A stretch of 64,000 nt of DNA from Clostridium muellerianum (lineage in GTDB: Bacteria; Bacillota; Clostridia; Clostridiales; Clostridiaceae): the NCBI RefSeq assembly GCF_012926525.1, contig NZ_JABBNI010000025.1, forward strand, positions 248,001-312,000, written 5' to 3'. Position numbers and translations under genes: made by a program. Shown one piece after another: positions 55,316 through 63,464 of the stretch (the stretch's first letter is position 1; each line of letters opens with the position of its first letter). The notes under the pieces were generated by a model. The model was not told the DNA's origin, did no database searches, and was given only the letters and a program-made list of their open reading frames with translations.

Positions 55316-55759
55316 TTAATACTTATTAACTACTATGAAATTCAATACTTTACTACATATCCCTTTAAATTGTAGCTGCAAAATATTACTTAATCCTATA
55401 TTCATACTTATTTTTCCTATTTCTATTCCTATAAAATACCCCTTCACTTCCAATGAATATCTATTTATTAAGTCTATTATTCCTAATGAATGAATACCAA
55501 TCTGTCTTTTTATTTCGTTCATATCCTTTAAATTTTTAAATGTTAAAGTACCAGGAGACTCACTGCCCAAAAAAGCATCTACTATATAAAATTCATCATC
55601 TTTATTTAATTTAAAAAAGCAAAAGTCTACATCTGTTTCTCCAATTATAACTTCTACACCTTTATTTTCCAAAACATTCTTTATACTTTCTATCACGAAT
55701 AATGCTACTCCATCATCCATCATAAGCCTATTCCCTATAGCAATAACCCTTTTACCCAT
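55316..55759 (-). CDS. hycI: Hydrogenase maturation protease
   Basis: A 147-residue endopeptidase of the HyaD/HycI family that removes the C-terminal tail of the hydrogenase large subunit after nickel insertion. The start RVIAIGNRLMMDDGVAL (nickel-binding Asp near residue 15) and VDAFLGSESPG near residue 74 are family hallmarks. It is last in the hydrogenase operon. Confidence 0.82.
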   Translation of the reverse strand: MGKRVIAIGNRLMMDDGVALFVIESIKNVLENKGVEVIIGETDVDFCFFKLNKDDEFYIVDAFLGSESPGTLTFKNLKDMNEIKRQIGIHSLGIIDLINRYSLEVKGYFIGIEIGKISMNIGLSNILQLQFKGICSKVLNFIVVNKY

Positions 55760-55811
55760 ATTACATCCCTCACATACCTTAAATCAATTAATACACATTT
55801 AAAAAATAACA

Positions 55812-55907
55812 AGTTAGCATGGTAATCCACTTTACATCATACAATAGCTTCAGGCTTCTCTGATAAAACACCTATCAATTTATCCTAATCCTTAACTCAT
55901 GCTAACT
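55812..55907. repeat. Inverted repeat between hypB and the maturation protease
   Basis: AGTTAGCATG at 55812-55821 and its inverse CATGCTAACT at 55898-55907 enclose a smaller TGATA/TATCA hairpin on the minus strand. The right flank, ACTTGTTATTTTT on the minus strand, recalls the arms of the 158-bp repeat family. Confidence 0.45.
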
Positions 55908-55958
55908 ATCTATGACATATTTGACCTGTTAATTCTTTAAAGACATCTAAAAAAATTT

Positions 55959-56621
55959 CTATACAATATTTTTTTCATTTACTTTTTTTAAAATCCATTG
56001 ACTAAGATCTTCTATACCTTTATTTTTAGTACAAGAAGTCTCAAATACTTTAATTTTAGGATTTACAGATCTAATATCTTCATAAAATTCTTCTTTATTA
56101 AAGTTAGTAAAGGGTATTAAATCCGTTTTATTTAAAATTAATGCTTCGCTTTTTTCAAACATCAGTGGATATTTTAATGGTTTATCGTTACCTTCTGTTA
56201 CACTAAGTACACATATTTTCATATCTTCTCCCACTTCAAATTCCGCAGGGCATACCAGATTACCCACATTTTCTATGATAATGACGTCTAACTTTCTTAA
56301 ATCAAAATTAAGTGCTGCTTTTCTTATCATATCTCCATCTAAATGACAGGCTCCTGAAGTATTTATTTGTATCACTGGAATTCCCTCAGCTTCTATTCTA
56401 TCTGCATCCTTTGTAGTGTATATATCACCTTCTATTACTGCCATATTTAAATTCTGTTTAATTGTGAAAATTAATTTTTCAAGTATAGAAGTTTTTCCTG
56501 AACCAGGGGCACTCATTAAATTTATTACAAATATTCCCTCATCATCAAAAAGCTTTTTATTTTCCAAAGCCATTTCTTCATTAGTATGAAGCATGTTTAC
56601 AATAACTTTAATCTCACTCAT
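55959..56621 (-). CDS. hypB: Hydrogenase nickel-insertion GTPase HypB
   Basis: A 220-residue SIMIBI GTPase that with HypA inserts nickel into the large subunit. The P-loop is MSAPGSGKTS near residue 37, followed by EGDIYTTKDADRI and the metal-site GACHLDGD; the specificity motif LNKTDLIP is near residue 158. The N-terminal poly-His nickel-storage tail of some HypB proteins is missing. It begins three bases after hypA. Confidence 0.93.
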   Translation of the reverse strand: MSEIKVIVNMLHTNEEMALENKKLFDDEGIFVINLMSAPGSGKTSILEKLIFTIKQNLNMAVIEGDIYTTKDADRIEAEGIPVIQINTSGACHLDGDMIRKAALNFDLRKLDVIIIENVGNLVCPAEFEVGEDMKICVLSVTEGNDKPLKYPLMFEKSEALILNKTDLIPFTNFNKEEFYEDIRSVNPKIKVFETSCTKNKGIEDLSQWILKKVNEKNIV

Positions 56622-56624
56622 ATT

Positions 56625-56966
56625 CTATTCTCCTTCTATGGAATATAAATATAATTCATATCCACTTAAAATCTTTGCATAAAAGCCTCCACATCTTGGA
56701 CACAATTTATTAAAATGATCTATTGGATAGTTTAAACTACATTTATCGCAATAAGCTTCTGCTTTTAATCTATCTATACAAAGCTCTGCATCCTTCAAAA
56801 TAGAATCCTTTTTTAACTCATTAAATGCAAAATTTAAAGCCTCATCCATCACACCTGCTAATTCTCCAATACTTAATGTAACCTTTTTTATACTTTTAAG
56901 ATTATATTCTTCAGCTTTTTCAATCACCATATCAATAGTACTTTCCATCATAGAAATCTCATGCAC
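56625..56966 (-). CDS. hypA: Hydrogenase nickel chaperone HypA
   Basis: A 113-residue metallochaperone. The N-terminal MHEISMM carries the nickel-binding His2, and the zinc finger cysteines are CDKC near residue 73 and CPRC near residue 89. Length and motifs are typical. Confidence 0.93.
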   Translation of the reverse strand: MHEISMMESTIDMVIEKAEEYNLKSIKKVTLSIGELAGVMDEALNFAFNELKKDSILKDAELCIDRLKAEAYCDKCSLNYPIDHFNKLCPRCGGFYAKILSGYELYLYSIEGE

Positions 56967-57010
56967 TTTTTACCATCCCCATAAAAATATACGCTATATT
57001 TTAATCATAA

Positions 57011-57055
57011 TGTGACGCAAGTAACCGAAAAAACTTTCACTTTGCTTCGCATTAT
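57011..57055. other. Intergenic hairpin between hydrogenase large subunit and hypA
   Basis: AATGTGACGCAAGTAAC and its near-inverse (GTGAAAG... to GCATT) form an imperfect 16-bp stem. There is no clear U-run on the minus strand, so processing is as likely as termination. Confidence 0.4.
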
Positions 57056-57067
57056 TTTTATATTACC

Positions 57068-58468
57068 TTATACAATTTCAATGTTATAATCTTTGCAGCA
57101 ATCTGTAGTAACATGTGTTGCACAGGATATACAAGGATCAAAAGATCGAATTATTCTTCCTATTTCTACTGGGTTCTTTACATTTTGTATTTCAGTGCCT
57201 ATAAGAGCATCCTCAATAGCTCCATGCTGTGACATGCTGTCTTTTGGTGAAATGTTCCATACTGTTGGTGTGATTATATCATAATTTTTTATAACTCCAT
57301 TTTCTATTTTAATCCAATGACCAAGTGCTCCTCTTACTGCATCATAAAGTCCTTTTCCTTCTGCACTTTTAGGGACTATATACTGATTTTGCACTGCTGG
57401 TGTAGGAGTTATTAAATCCAAAAGTTTAAGCATCTTTTCTGATAATATTTTACCTTCAAGTACTCTAGCAATTAATCTATCCATAGTTGATATACTGTAT
57501 TTGTAATAGCCACCTAAAACCATACGAGCTAAAGGTCCTACTTGAACAACTTTTCCTTTATATCTAGGTGCTTTTACAAAAGTATATGCTCCAGGCTTCT
57601 TAATATCTAATTCTGATGGTTTATTAGATGGCACTGTATTTAATTTTGTATCCTTGTACCATGAATATTCAACACCTTCCTTTATAGCATCTGCATCTAA
57701 ATCACCCTTTTTACCATCAATATATTCAGAAGGATAAACATATACTAATTCTTTTTCAGGTAAATCATTAAATAAACCAAATGTTAAAAGATTATTTGTT
57801 CCTGCACCTATTTTAAAATATTCAGGATAATATGCGGATATAATACTTATGTCCTCAATCATATATGAACATATAAATTCATTAACTTGCTGCAGTAAAT
57901 ATTTAAGCCTTATTATTTTAGAAGCATCTAAATTTACAGTGGTACCTCCTACAAATACACCATGATTGTGAGGAGCTTTTCCTCCGATAAGAGCTACCAT
58001 TTCGTGGGCAAAACGACTATATTCTAATGCTTTTAAATAATCATCACCAATCTTCTTAGTCAATTTTTCTGGAAGTCTGAAATCATAATCTATACTTCCT
58101 GGAACTTGTTCTATCTTAGCATAATCAGGAAATATGAAAAGGCAAATTTGCCTTATAATATTTTGAATAAAATCAGCTCCATGAGCAAAGTCCCTTATTC
58201 TTACACCATTTTCATCTGGTTTTACCTTTAAAGCATCTTCCAATGCTAAACTTGCTACAACACCATGGGCAGTTGAACATATACCACATATTCTTTCAGT
58301 AAAATATATAGCATCCAGTGGAGGTCTTCCCGTGAGCATACTTTCAAATCCCCTAAATAACACTCCGCTGCTTTTAGCATCCACTATTTTATTTTTTTCA
58401 ATTTCAACCTCTATACTTAAAGGCCCGCTAATCCTAGTTATTGGTTCTATAGTTATCTTCTTAGCCAT
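57068..58468 (-). CDS. [NiFe] hydrogenase large subunit
   Basis: A 466-residue subunit holding the Ni-Fe active site. The N-terminal ligands are C61 and C64 in ERICGICSTAHG, and the C-terminal ligands C446 and C449 in DPCISCATH. The maturation protease should cut after H452, releasing a 14-residue tail (VTTDCCKDYNIEIV). It is co-transcribed with the small subunit. Length (466) is shorter than the usual periplasmic enzyme. The physiological direction and the electron partner are unknown. Confidence 0.93.
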   Translation of the reverse strand: MAKKITIEPITRISGPLSIEVEIEKNKIVDAKSSGVLFRGFESMLTGRPPLDAIYFTERICGICSTAHGVVASLALEDALKVKPDENGVRIRDFAHGADFIQNIIRQICLFIFPDYAKIEQVPGSIDYDFRLPEKLTKKIGDDYLKALEYSRFAHEMVALIGGKAPHNHGVFVGGTTVNLDASKIIRLKYLLQQVNEFICSYMIEDISIISAYYPEYFKIGAGTNNLLTFGLFNDLPEKELVYVYPSEYIDGKKGDLDADAIKEGVEYSWYKDTKLNTVPSNKPSELDIKKPGAYTFVKAPRYKGKVVQVGPLARMVLGGYYKYSISTMDRLIARVLEGKILSEKMLKLLDLITPTPAVQNQYIVPKSAEGKGLYDAVRGALGHWIKIENGVIKNYDIITPTVWNISPKDSMSQHGAIEDALIGTEIQNVKNPVEIGRIIRSFDPCISCATHVTTDCCKDYNIEIV

Positions 58469-58483
58469 ACCAAATCCTCTCCT

Positions 58484-59317
58484 TTAGTACCTTACAAAAG
58501 GTTCTGTACCATCTGGAAAATATTCGCTAGCACAACCTATGCAAGGGGTATTACCTTCTACAGGCCAATTAATTCGTGAATTCCACTTTCCTATAGGACA
58601 GTAAGCTTTTGTTATAGGTCCCCTGCACCCAAGTTTAAACATACATTCATGTTCTCCAAGCTTTTTGGCAAATATACCATTATCAAAATATGAACGTCTT
58701 TCACAATCAGTATGGTTTGTTTCTTTATAAAACATTAATGGTCTTCCTTTATCGTCTACTTCCACATCACCATACAAAATTAAACCAGCAATAGTACCTA
58801 TAACCCATAAAGGATTGGCCGGACATCCTGGAATATTTATAATATTCCTATTTAAAAACTTACTTAAACTAACACACCCAGTAGGATTTGGTTTTGCAGC
58901 AGATATTCCACCAAAAGAAGCACAAGTTCCAATAGCAATTATTTTTTTTGCCTTTGCTGCTGCTAAACTAACTCCTTCTGCTGCAGAAATTTGTTTTCCT
59001 TTATAATGTGCCATTAATGTATAAAACCCATTATCCTTTTCTGTAAGTGCTCCTTCTACTCCAAGTATAAAATCTGTATCTAAGGTTTCTAGAAAATTTT
59101 CATAAGCTCTTTCTCCATCTGGCTGCATTAAACTATTGCTATATTTTAAATTTACCATTTGTTCAAGAAAATACTTAAAATCTGGTTTATCTGCATTAAG
59201 AAAAGAAATTATGTTTCCCTCACAACCAGTGCATTCTAACCACATAAAATTAGGCTTTTTTATTAATCCTCTATTAATTTTATCTACGGCTTCATATACC
59301 AGCTTCATTAAAGACAA
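58484..59317 (-). CDS. [NiFe] hydrogenase small subunit
   Basis: A 277-residue electron-transfer subunit. The proximal cluster uses C29 and C32 (ECTGCEG), GTCASFGG and PGCPANP. The medial/distal clusters use the His/Cys set HTDCERRSYF..., HECMFKLGCRGP..., YCPIGKWNSR and CIGCAS. The N-terminus has no twin-arginine signal, so the enzyme is cytoplasmic. Start at TTG 59317 is supported by AGGAGG nine bases upstream; ATG at 59308 is an alternative. Confidence 0.92.
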   Translation of the reverse strand: MSLMKLVYEAVDKINRGLIKKPNFMWLECTGCEGNIISFLNADKPDFKYFLEQMVNLKYSNSLMQPDGERAYENFLETLDTDFILGVEGALTEKDNGFYTLMAHYKGKQISAAEGVSLAAAKAKKIIAIGTCASFGGISAAKPNPTGCVSLSKFLNRNIINIPGCPANPLWVIGTIAGLILYGDVEVDDKGRPLMFYKETNHTDCERRSYFDNGIFAKKLGEHECMFKLGCRGPITKAYCPIGKWNSRINWPVEGNTPCIGCASEYFPDGTEPFVRY

Positions 59318-59350
59318 AGCTTTATACCTCCTATAACATTCTTATATTGT

Positions 59351-59770
59351 TTATTTAATATTTCCAACTACTGGAAGACTCTTTAATATTTCAATTTTAT
59401 CACCATGACATCCCTTAAACTCTTCTGAAAGGTCTTTACCTGCATATAATCCAAAATGAGTTCCTCCTCCCCAAACGCTGCTGCGACTTACATCGTAAAC
59501 CACTCCATTTACTGCTACATAAGCAGGTTTTCCCATAGAACCATCATATTTAGATAACTCTTCAATAGTAAACTTCCTTAATGGCTGTGCCTCTTCCCTG
59601 TTCATAATTTTTTCCACATTCATACTATCTAAAATTTTTGTTACCTTATAAGCAATTTTATTTATAAAGTGCATTTTTTTATAAGGACATGAAGTAGCTT
59701 TAATCATTTTCTTGTAATGATTTATTTCCTGAAGCATGCCTTGCAGTTGATTTAAATTATTCTTATCCAT
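59351..59770 (-). CDS. Cytochrome b5/MAPR-like heme-binding protein in the hydrogenase operon
   Basis: A 139-residue protein. Residues ~1-60 are helical and basic; residues ~65-139 form a cytochrome-b5-like domain (FTIEELSKYDG...AYVAVNGVVYDVS...GLYAGKDLSEEFKGCHG). The classic HPGG heme motif is replaced by GGGTHFGLYAGKD, which resembles membrane-associated progesterone receptor (MAPR) type domains. No membrane anchor is obvious. It is the first gene of the hydrogenase operon, 33 bases before the small subunit, so it may be an electron partner or a heme/redox sensor. Confidence 0.75.
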   Translation of the reverse strand: MDKNNLNQLQGMLQEINHYKKMIKATSCPYKKMHFINKIAYKVTKILDSMNVEKIMNREEAQPLRKFTIEELSKYDGSMGKPAYVAVNGVVYDVSRSSVWGGGTHFGLYAGKDLSEEFKGCHGDKIEILKSLPVVGNIK

Positions 59771-60000
59771 AAACTCCTCCCTCTTATAAGCTTCAATGTA
59801 AATATATTTAAAAACCTTAATTTTATTACCTTAAATCTGGATTTACTTAAGGTTAATTTAACTTATAACTAAATATCATTAAAATGGTATAAAATTTTTT
59901 TAATTTAAATAAGTATAAAATAAACTCATAGACTTTAAAGTAGGCTCGTATTTTAAAATAAATTTTTTGTACACCACTATTAATCTAAGGAGGTCTTAGC
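59771..60000. promoter_or_regulatory. Divergent promoter region of the hydrogenase and hypCDE operons
   Basis: An AT-rich spacer between the minus-strand hydrogenase operon and plus-strand hypC. It includes an imperfect inverted repeat (AACCTTAA...TTAAGGTT, about 59811-59855). TATAAA and GTATAAAATAA stretches could be -10 sites, but no complete promoter could be assigned. Confidence 0.45.
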
Positions 60001-60225
60001 ATGTGTGTTGCTGTACCTGGTAAACTTATAAAGCGCAAAGAAAATAGAGGAACAGTAGAAATAGGAGGTTTAAACCGTGAGATATTTATTCATTTGATAC
60101 CCGATGTAAAGGTTGGTGACTATGTACTTGTGCATGCTGGTTGTGCTATTGAAATTATAAATGAAAGAGAAGCTTTTAAAACTCTTAAATTACTTAAGGA
60201 GATAGCTGAACATGAAATTTGTTGA
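60001..60225 (+). CDS. hypC: Hydrogenase maturation chaperone HypC
   Basis: A 74-residue HypC/HupF chaperone. The N-terminal MCVAVPGKL carries the essential Cys2 that binds the iron with its CN/CO ligands. AGGAGG lies directly upstream. It overlaps hypD by 14 bases and works with HypD in building the Fe(CN)2CO unit. Confidence 0.95.
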   Translation: MCVAVPGKLIKRKENRGTVEIGGLNREIFIHLIPDVKVGDYVLVHAGCAIEIINEREAFKTLKLLKEIAEHEIC

Positions 60226-61300
60226 TGAATTTAGAAATAGTTATTATGCTAAAGGCATTATAAAATCTATTAAAAATATAACTGATGAAAAAATAAACAT
60301 TATGGAAGTATGCGGAACACATACCTCGTCTATATTTAAGTATGGACTGCGTGATGTTCTCCCTTCGAATATAAAGTTAATATCTGGTCCTGGTTGCCCT
60401 GTTTGCGTTACCCCTGAAAATTATATTGATGCTGCAGTACAATTATCCCACATTGAAAATGTAATTATAGCTACCTTTGGAGATATGATGAAGGTTCCAG
60501 GCAAAGCTTCTTCCTTAATAAAAAGTAAATCAGAAGGTAATGATGTAAGAATTGTTTACTCCCCTATGGATGCTTTAACATTAGCAATAAAAAACCCATC
60601 CAAAAATATAGTTTTATTGTCTATAGGCTTTGAAACTACAACCCCAATGACAGCTGTAACAGCTATTGAAGCTAAGAAAAGTCATATAAAAAATCTGTTT
60701 TTTTTAACTTCTCATAAATTAGTTACTCCTGTTCTTAAAAATTTATTGGAAGATAAAGATCTTCATATAAACGCCTTTCTTCTTCCAGGACATGTAAGTG
60801 CTATTATTGGAGAAAAGCCTTACAATTTTTTGCCTGATAACTACAAAATACCTGGAGTTATAACTGGTTTTGAAGCTGTAGATATACTTCAAAGCATAAA
60901 AATAATCCTGCAGTTAATTCATAGTAATACACCTAAAATAGTTAACTGTTATAAAAGAATTGTAAAATACGAAGGGAATGTCAATGCTTTAGAATATATG
61001 AAAAAAGTTTTTAAAGTAGTAGATAGCAGCTGGAGAGGTATAGGTATTATTCCTAATAGCGGCTATGAATTAAATGAAGACTACAAAATGTTTGACGCTG
61101 TAAAACATTTTAAATTAAAACTTAATAATTATACTAAAGCTAATGAATGTAAATGTGGTGAAATATTAAAGGGAAAAGTTTCCCCTATTGAATGTCCACT
61201 ATTTAAAAAAATATGTACTATAGAAAATCCTATAGGTCCATGTATGGTATCTAGTGAAGGAACTTGTTCAACTTACTATAAGTATAATAATTGGAGGTAG
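60212..61300 (+). CDS. hypD: Hydrogenase maturation iron-sulfur protein HypD
   Basis: A 362-residue protein. The conserved EVCGTHT (residues ~33-39) and GPGCPVCVTP (~62-71) motifs and the C-terminal 4Fe-4S cysteines (CKCGEILKG..., CPLFKKICT) are present. It forms the scaffold on which the iron ligands are assembled. It overlaps hypC and leads directly into hypE. Confidence 0.95.
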   Translation: MKFVDEFRNSYYAKGIIKSIKNITDEKINIMEVCGTHTSSIFKYGLRDVLPSNIKLISGPGCPVCVTPENYIDAAVQLSHIENVIIATFGDMMKVPGKASSLIKSKSEGNDVRIVYSPMDALTLAIKNPSKNIVLLSIGFETTTPMTAVTAIEAKKSHIKNLFFLTSHKLVTPVLKNLLEDKDLHINAFLLPGHVSAIIGEKPYNFLPDNYKIPGVITGFEAVDILQSIKIILQLIHSNTPKIVNCYKRIVKYEGNVNALEYMKKVFKVVDSSWRGIGIIPNSGYELNEDYKMFDAVKHFKLKLNNYTKANECKCGEILKGKVSPIECPLFKKICTIENPIGPCMVSSEGTCSTYYKYNNWR

Positions 61301-61304
61301 TAAT

Positions 61305-62312
61305 ATGGAAAATAAAATTTCACTTGCTCATGGAAGTGGTGGAAAAGGAACTAATGACTTAATAAATAGTTTATTCTTAAAATACTTTAATAATACTGTA
61401 CTAAATGAATTAAATGATTCTGCTCTACTTAGTGTAAAAAGTAAAAATGTTGCATTTACTACAGATTCCTTTGTAATAAATCCTATATTTTTTAAAGGTG
61501 GAGATATAGGAAAATTATCTATATGTGGTACAGTAAACGACCTAGCTGTTAGTGGAGCAAAACCTATGTATTTAAGTAGTTCCTTCATAATAGAAGAAGG
61601 GTTTTCTATGGAGAGCTTAGAAACAATAGTAAAATCCATGGCTAAAACCGCTGAAATTGCTAATGTAAAAATTGTTACTGGAGATACAAAGGTAGTACCT
61701 AAAGGCTCCACAGATGGTATTTTCATTAATACTTCAGGCATAGGTTTTCTTTATGATAATGTGGATATAAAAGCTTCAAATGCCAGAATAGGCGATGTAA
61801 TTATTGTTAATGGTACTTTAGGAGATCATGGTATAGAAATTATGTGTGAAAGAAACAATATAGAAATGTATGGAAACTTATCTAGTGACTGCACCCATTT
61901 AAATTTCTTAATTAAAAATATATTAGAAACATGCCCGTACATACATGTAATTAGAGATGCTACAAGAGGTGGCCTTGCAGCTGTACTAAATGAAATTGCA
62001 TCAATGAGTAATATATCTATTGAGCTAGAAGAAAATTTTATTCCTGTAAAAGAAGAAGTAAAAGGGACCTGTGAAATGCTTGGACTTGATCCATTGTATA
62101 TTGCTAATGAAGGAAAAATATGCTGCTTTGTACCAGAAAAATATGCTTATGACGTTCTATGTAAAATGAAAAATCATCCTTTAGGAATTAATGCATCTAT
62201 TATAGGTAAAGTAGTAAATAAAGGTTCTATGGAAGTTTACATGAATACTTTTATAGGTGGGAAAAGAATTATAGACATGCCTTCAGGCTATGGTCTTCCT
62301 AGAATATGCTAA
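61305..62312 (+). CDS. hypE: Hydrogenase maturation protein HypE
   Basis: A 335-residue AIR-synthetase-like enzyme that dehydrates the carbamoyl group on its own C-terminal cysteine to give the cyanide ligand. It ends in the required PRIC. The N-terminal SLAHGSGGKG motif is present. ATG at 61305, five bases after the hypD stop, has GGAGG at 61293-61297; longer in-frame starts lie inside hypD. HypF, which supplies the carbamoyl group, is not in this window. Confidence 0.94.
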   Translation: MENKISLAHGSGGKGTNDLINSLFLKYFNNTVLNELNDSALLSVKSKNVAFTTDSFVINPIFFKGGDIGKLSICGTVNDLAVSGAKPMYLSSSFIIEEGFSMESLETIVKSMAKTAEIANVKIVTGDTKVVPKGSTDGIFINTSGIGFLYDNVDIKASNARIGDVIIVNGTLGDHGIEIMCERNNIEMYGNLSSDCTHLNFLIKNILETCPYIHVIRDATRGGLAAVLNEIASMSNISIELEENFIPVKEEVKGTCEMLGLDPLYIANEGKICCFVPEKYAYDVLCKMKNHPLGINASIIGKVVNKGSMEVYMNTFIGGKRIIDMPSGYGLPRIC

Positions 62313-62320
62313 AAATTTTA

Positions 62321-62345
62321 CAGGCACTTGAAATTCAAGTGCCTG
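62321..62345 (+). terminator. Hairpin after hypE
   Basis: Perfect 10-bp stem CAGGCACTTG/CAAGTGCCTG with a five-base loop right after hypE, without a U-run. Confidence 0.5.
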
Positions 62346-62421
62346 TTGCTGCCACCTTGTATCCCTGCTGTGGCACTAAATATTTTGTATTTTTAATTAT
62401 AACCAACTTAAAATTATTTAA

Positions 62422-63369
62422 TCACTTAGATAATGCTTGACTTTTTTCCAATTGAATTTTATTGTCTATAAGTTGAAGATTATTTTGTTTTATTATTTTT
62501 ATTACTAAATCTGCATAAATTTCATTTCCTTTTTCGTCCTGTATAGTACTATAACCAGCTTTTTCTATAGCTTCTGCTTGATCTTTGTAGTTTAAAGCCG
62601 ATAGTACTCCTTTATCCTTATATCTCTTATTTTTATAAAGGAAATCACCATAATCCTTTAATGATTCACTTTTACTAGCATAAACTCTAAATGAATCATT
62701 AATAATCTTATTATAATACTCCGAAGTTTTCATAACTACACTTTTGCCCTTCCAACTGCTATCAGCTTTTATACCAAATAAGTTGTTAGATTTAGAAGTA
62801 AGCTGTGATTTTCCCCAACCAGATTCTAGTATAGCTTGTGATATAGTTACAGAAGGCAAAATACCATATTTATTATATATATCTACCGCTGCTGGAGTTA
62901 ATTCATCTATGAACTTTTTATAAGAATCATCTTCTTTTAATTTATTATTTAACGCCACAGAATCCAAATCCTTTAAATACCTATATACCTTTTCTTTTTC
63001 TTTCTTTTCAAAGGATAGTTTGTCCAAAACTTCATCCAAACTTAACAGCTTATATTTGCTCTTACCAACACTTTTAGTTGATGTATTCTTTATTAAAAAC
63101 ATATCTGCTAATTTTGTTATATTTTCTGTATTTCCCTTTGAAAAGTCTCTCTTATACCTAACTCCATCAATAGCTGCAACTTGTTTCCAATTCACTTGAA
63201 GTTTATCTTTACTTACACTGTCTACAGTATCAATATAAAGATTTATATTGATATTTTTTGCATTAATATGATCATTCTTATTTATATAATATTTTACTGC
63301 CTTAAAAGCTCCAAACAATATAATTAATGCAACAATTATTTTAAATATACTACTTACTTTTTTTCTCAT
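62422..63369 (-). CDS. GH73 glucosaminidase, membrane-anchored
   Basis: A 315-residue peptidoglycan hydrolase. Residues ~8-28 are a membrane anchor; residues ~57-110 (VNWKQVAAIDGVRY) form a region often found before such domains; residues ~155-300 are the glucosaminidase domain. The catalytic glutamate E182 is in SQAILESGWGKSQL. It is probably a cell-wall remodelling or spore-related hydrolase. The ribosome site GGAGA lies six bases before the ATG. Monocistronic. Confidence 0.82.
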   Translation of the reverse strand: MRKKVSSIFKIIVALIILFGAFKAVKYYINKNDHINAKNININLYIDTVDSVSKDKLQVNWKQVAAIDGVRYKRDFSKGNTENITKLADMFLIKNTSTKSVGKSKYKLLSLDEVLDKLSFEKKEKEKVYRYLKDLDSVALNNKLKEDDSYKKFIDELTPAAVDIYNKYGILPSVTISQAILESGWGKSQLTSKSNNLFGIKADSSWKGKSVVMKTSEYYNKIINDSFRVYASKSESLKDYGDFLYKNKRYKDKGVLSALNYKDQAEAIEKAGYSTIQDEKGNEIYADLVIKIIKQNNLQLIDNKIQLEKSQALSK

Positions 63370-63464
63370 TAGGCTTCTCCCGTCTTTAACTTTAAACTTA
63401 TATTAGTATACTACATAATGAGAATACTTTGTACCTATCAAATCAAATTATTTGTAAAAATTCT

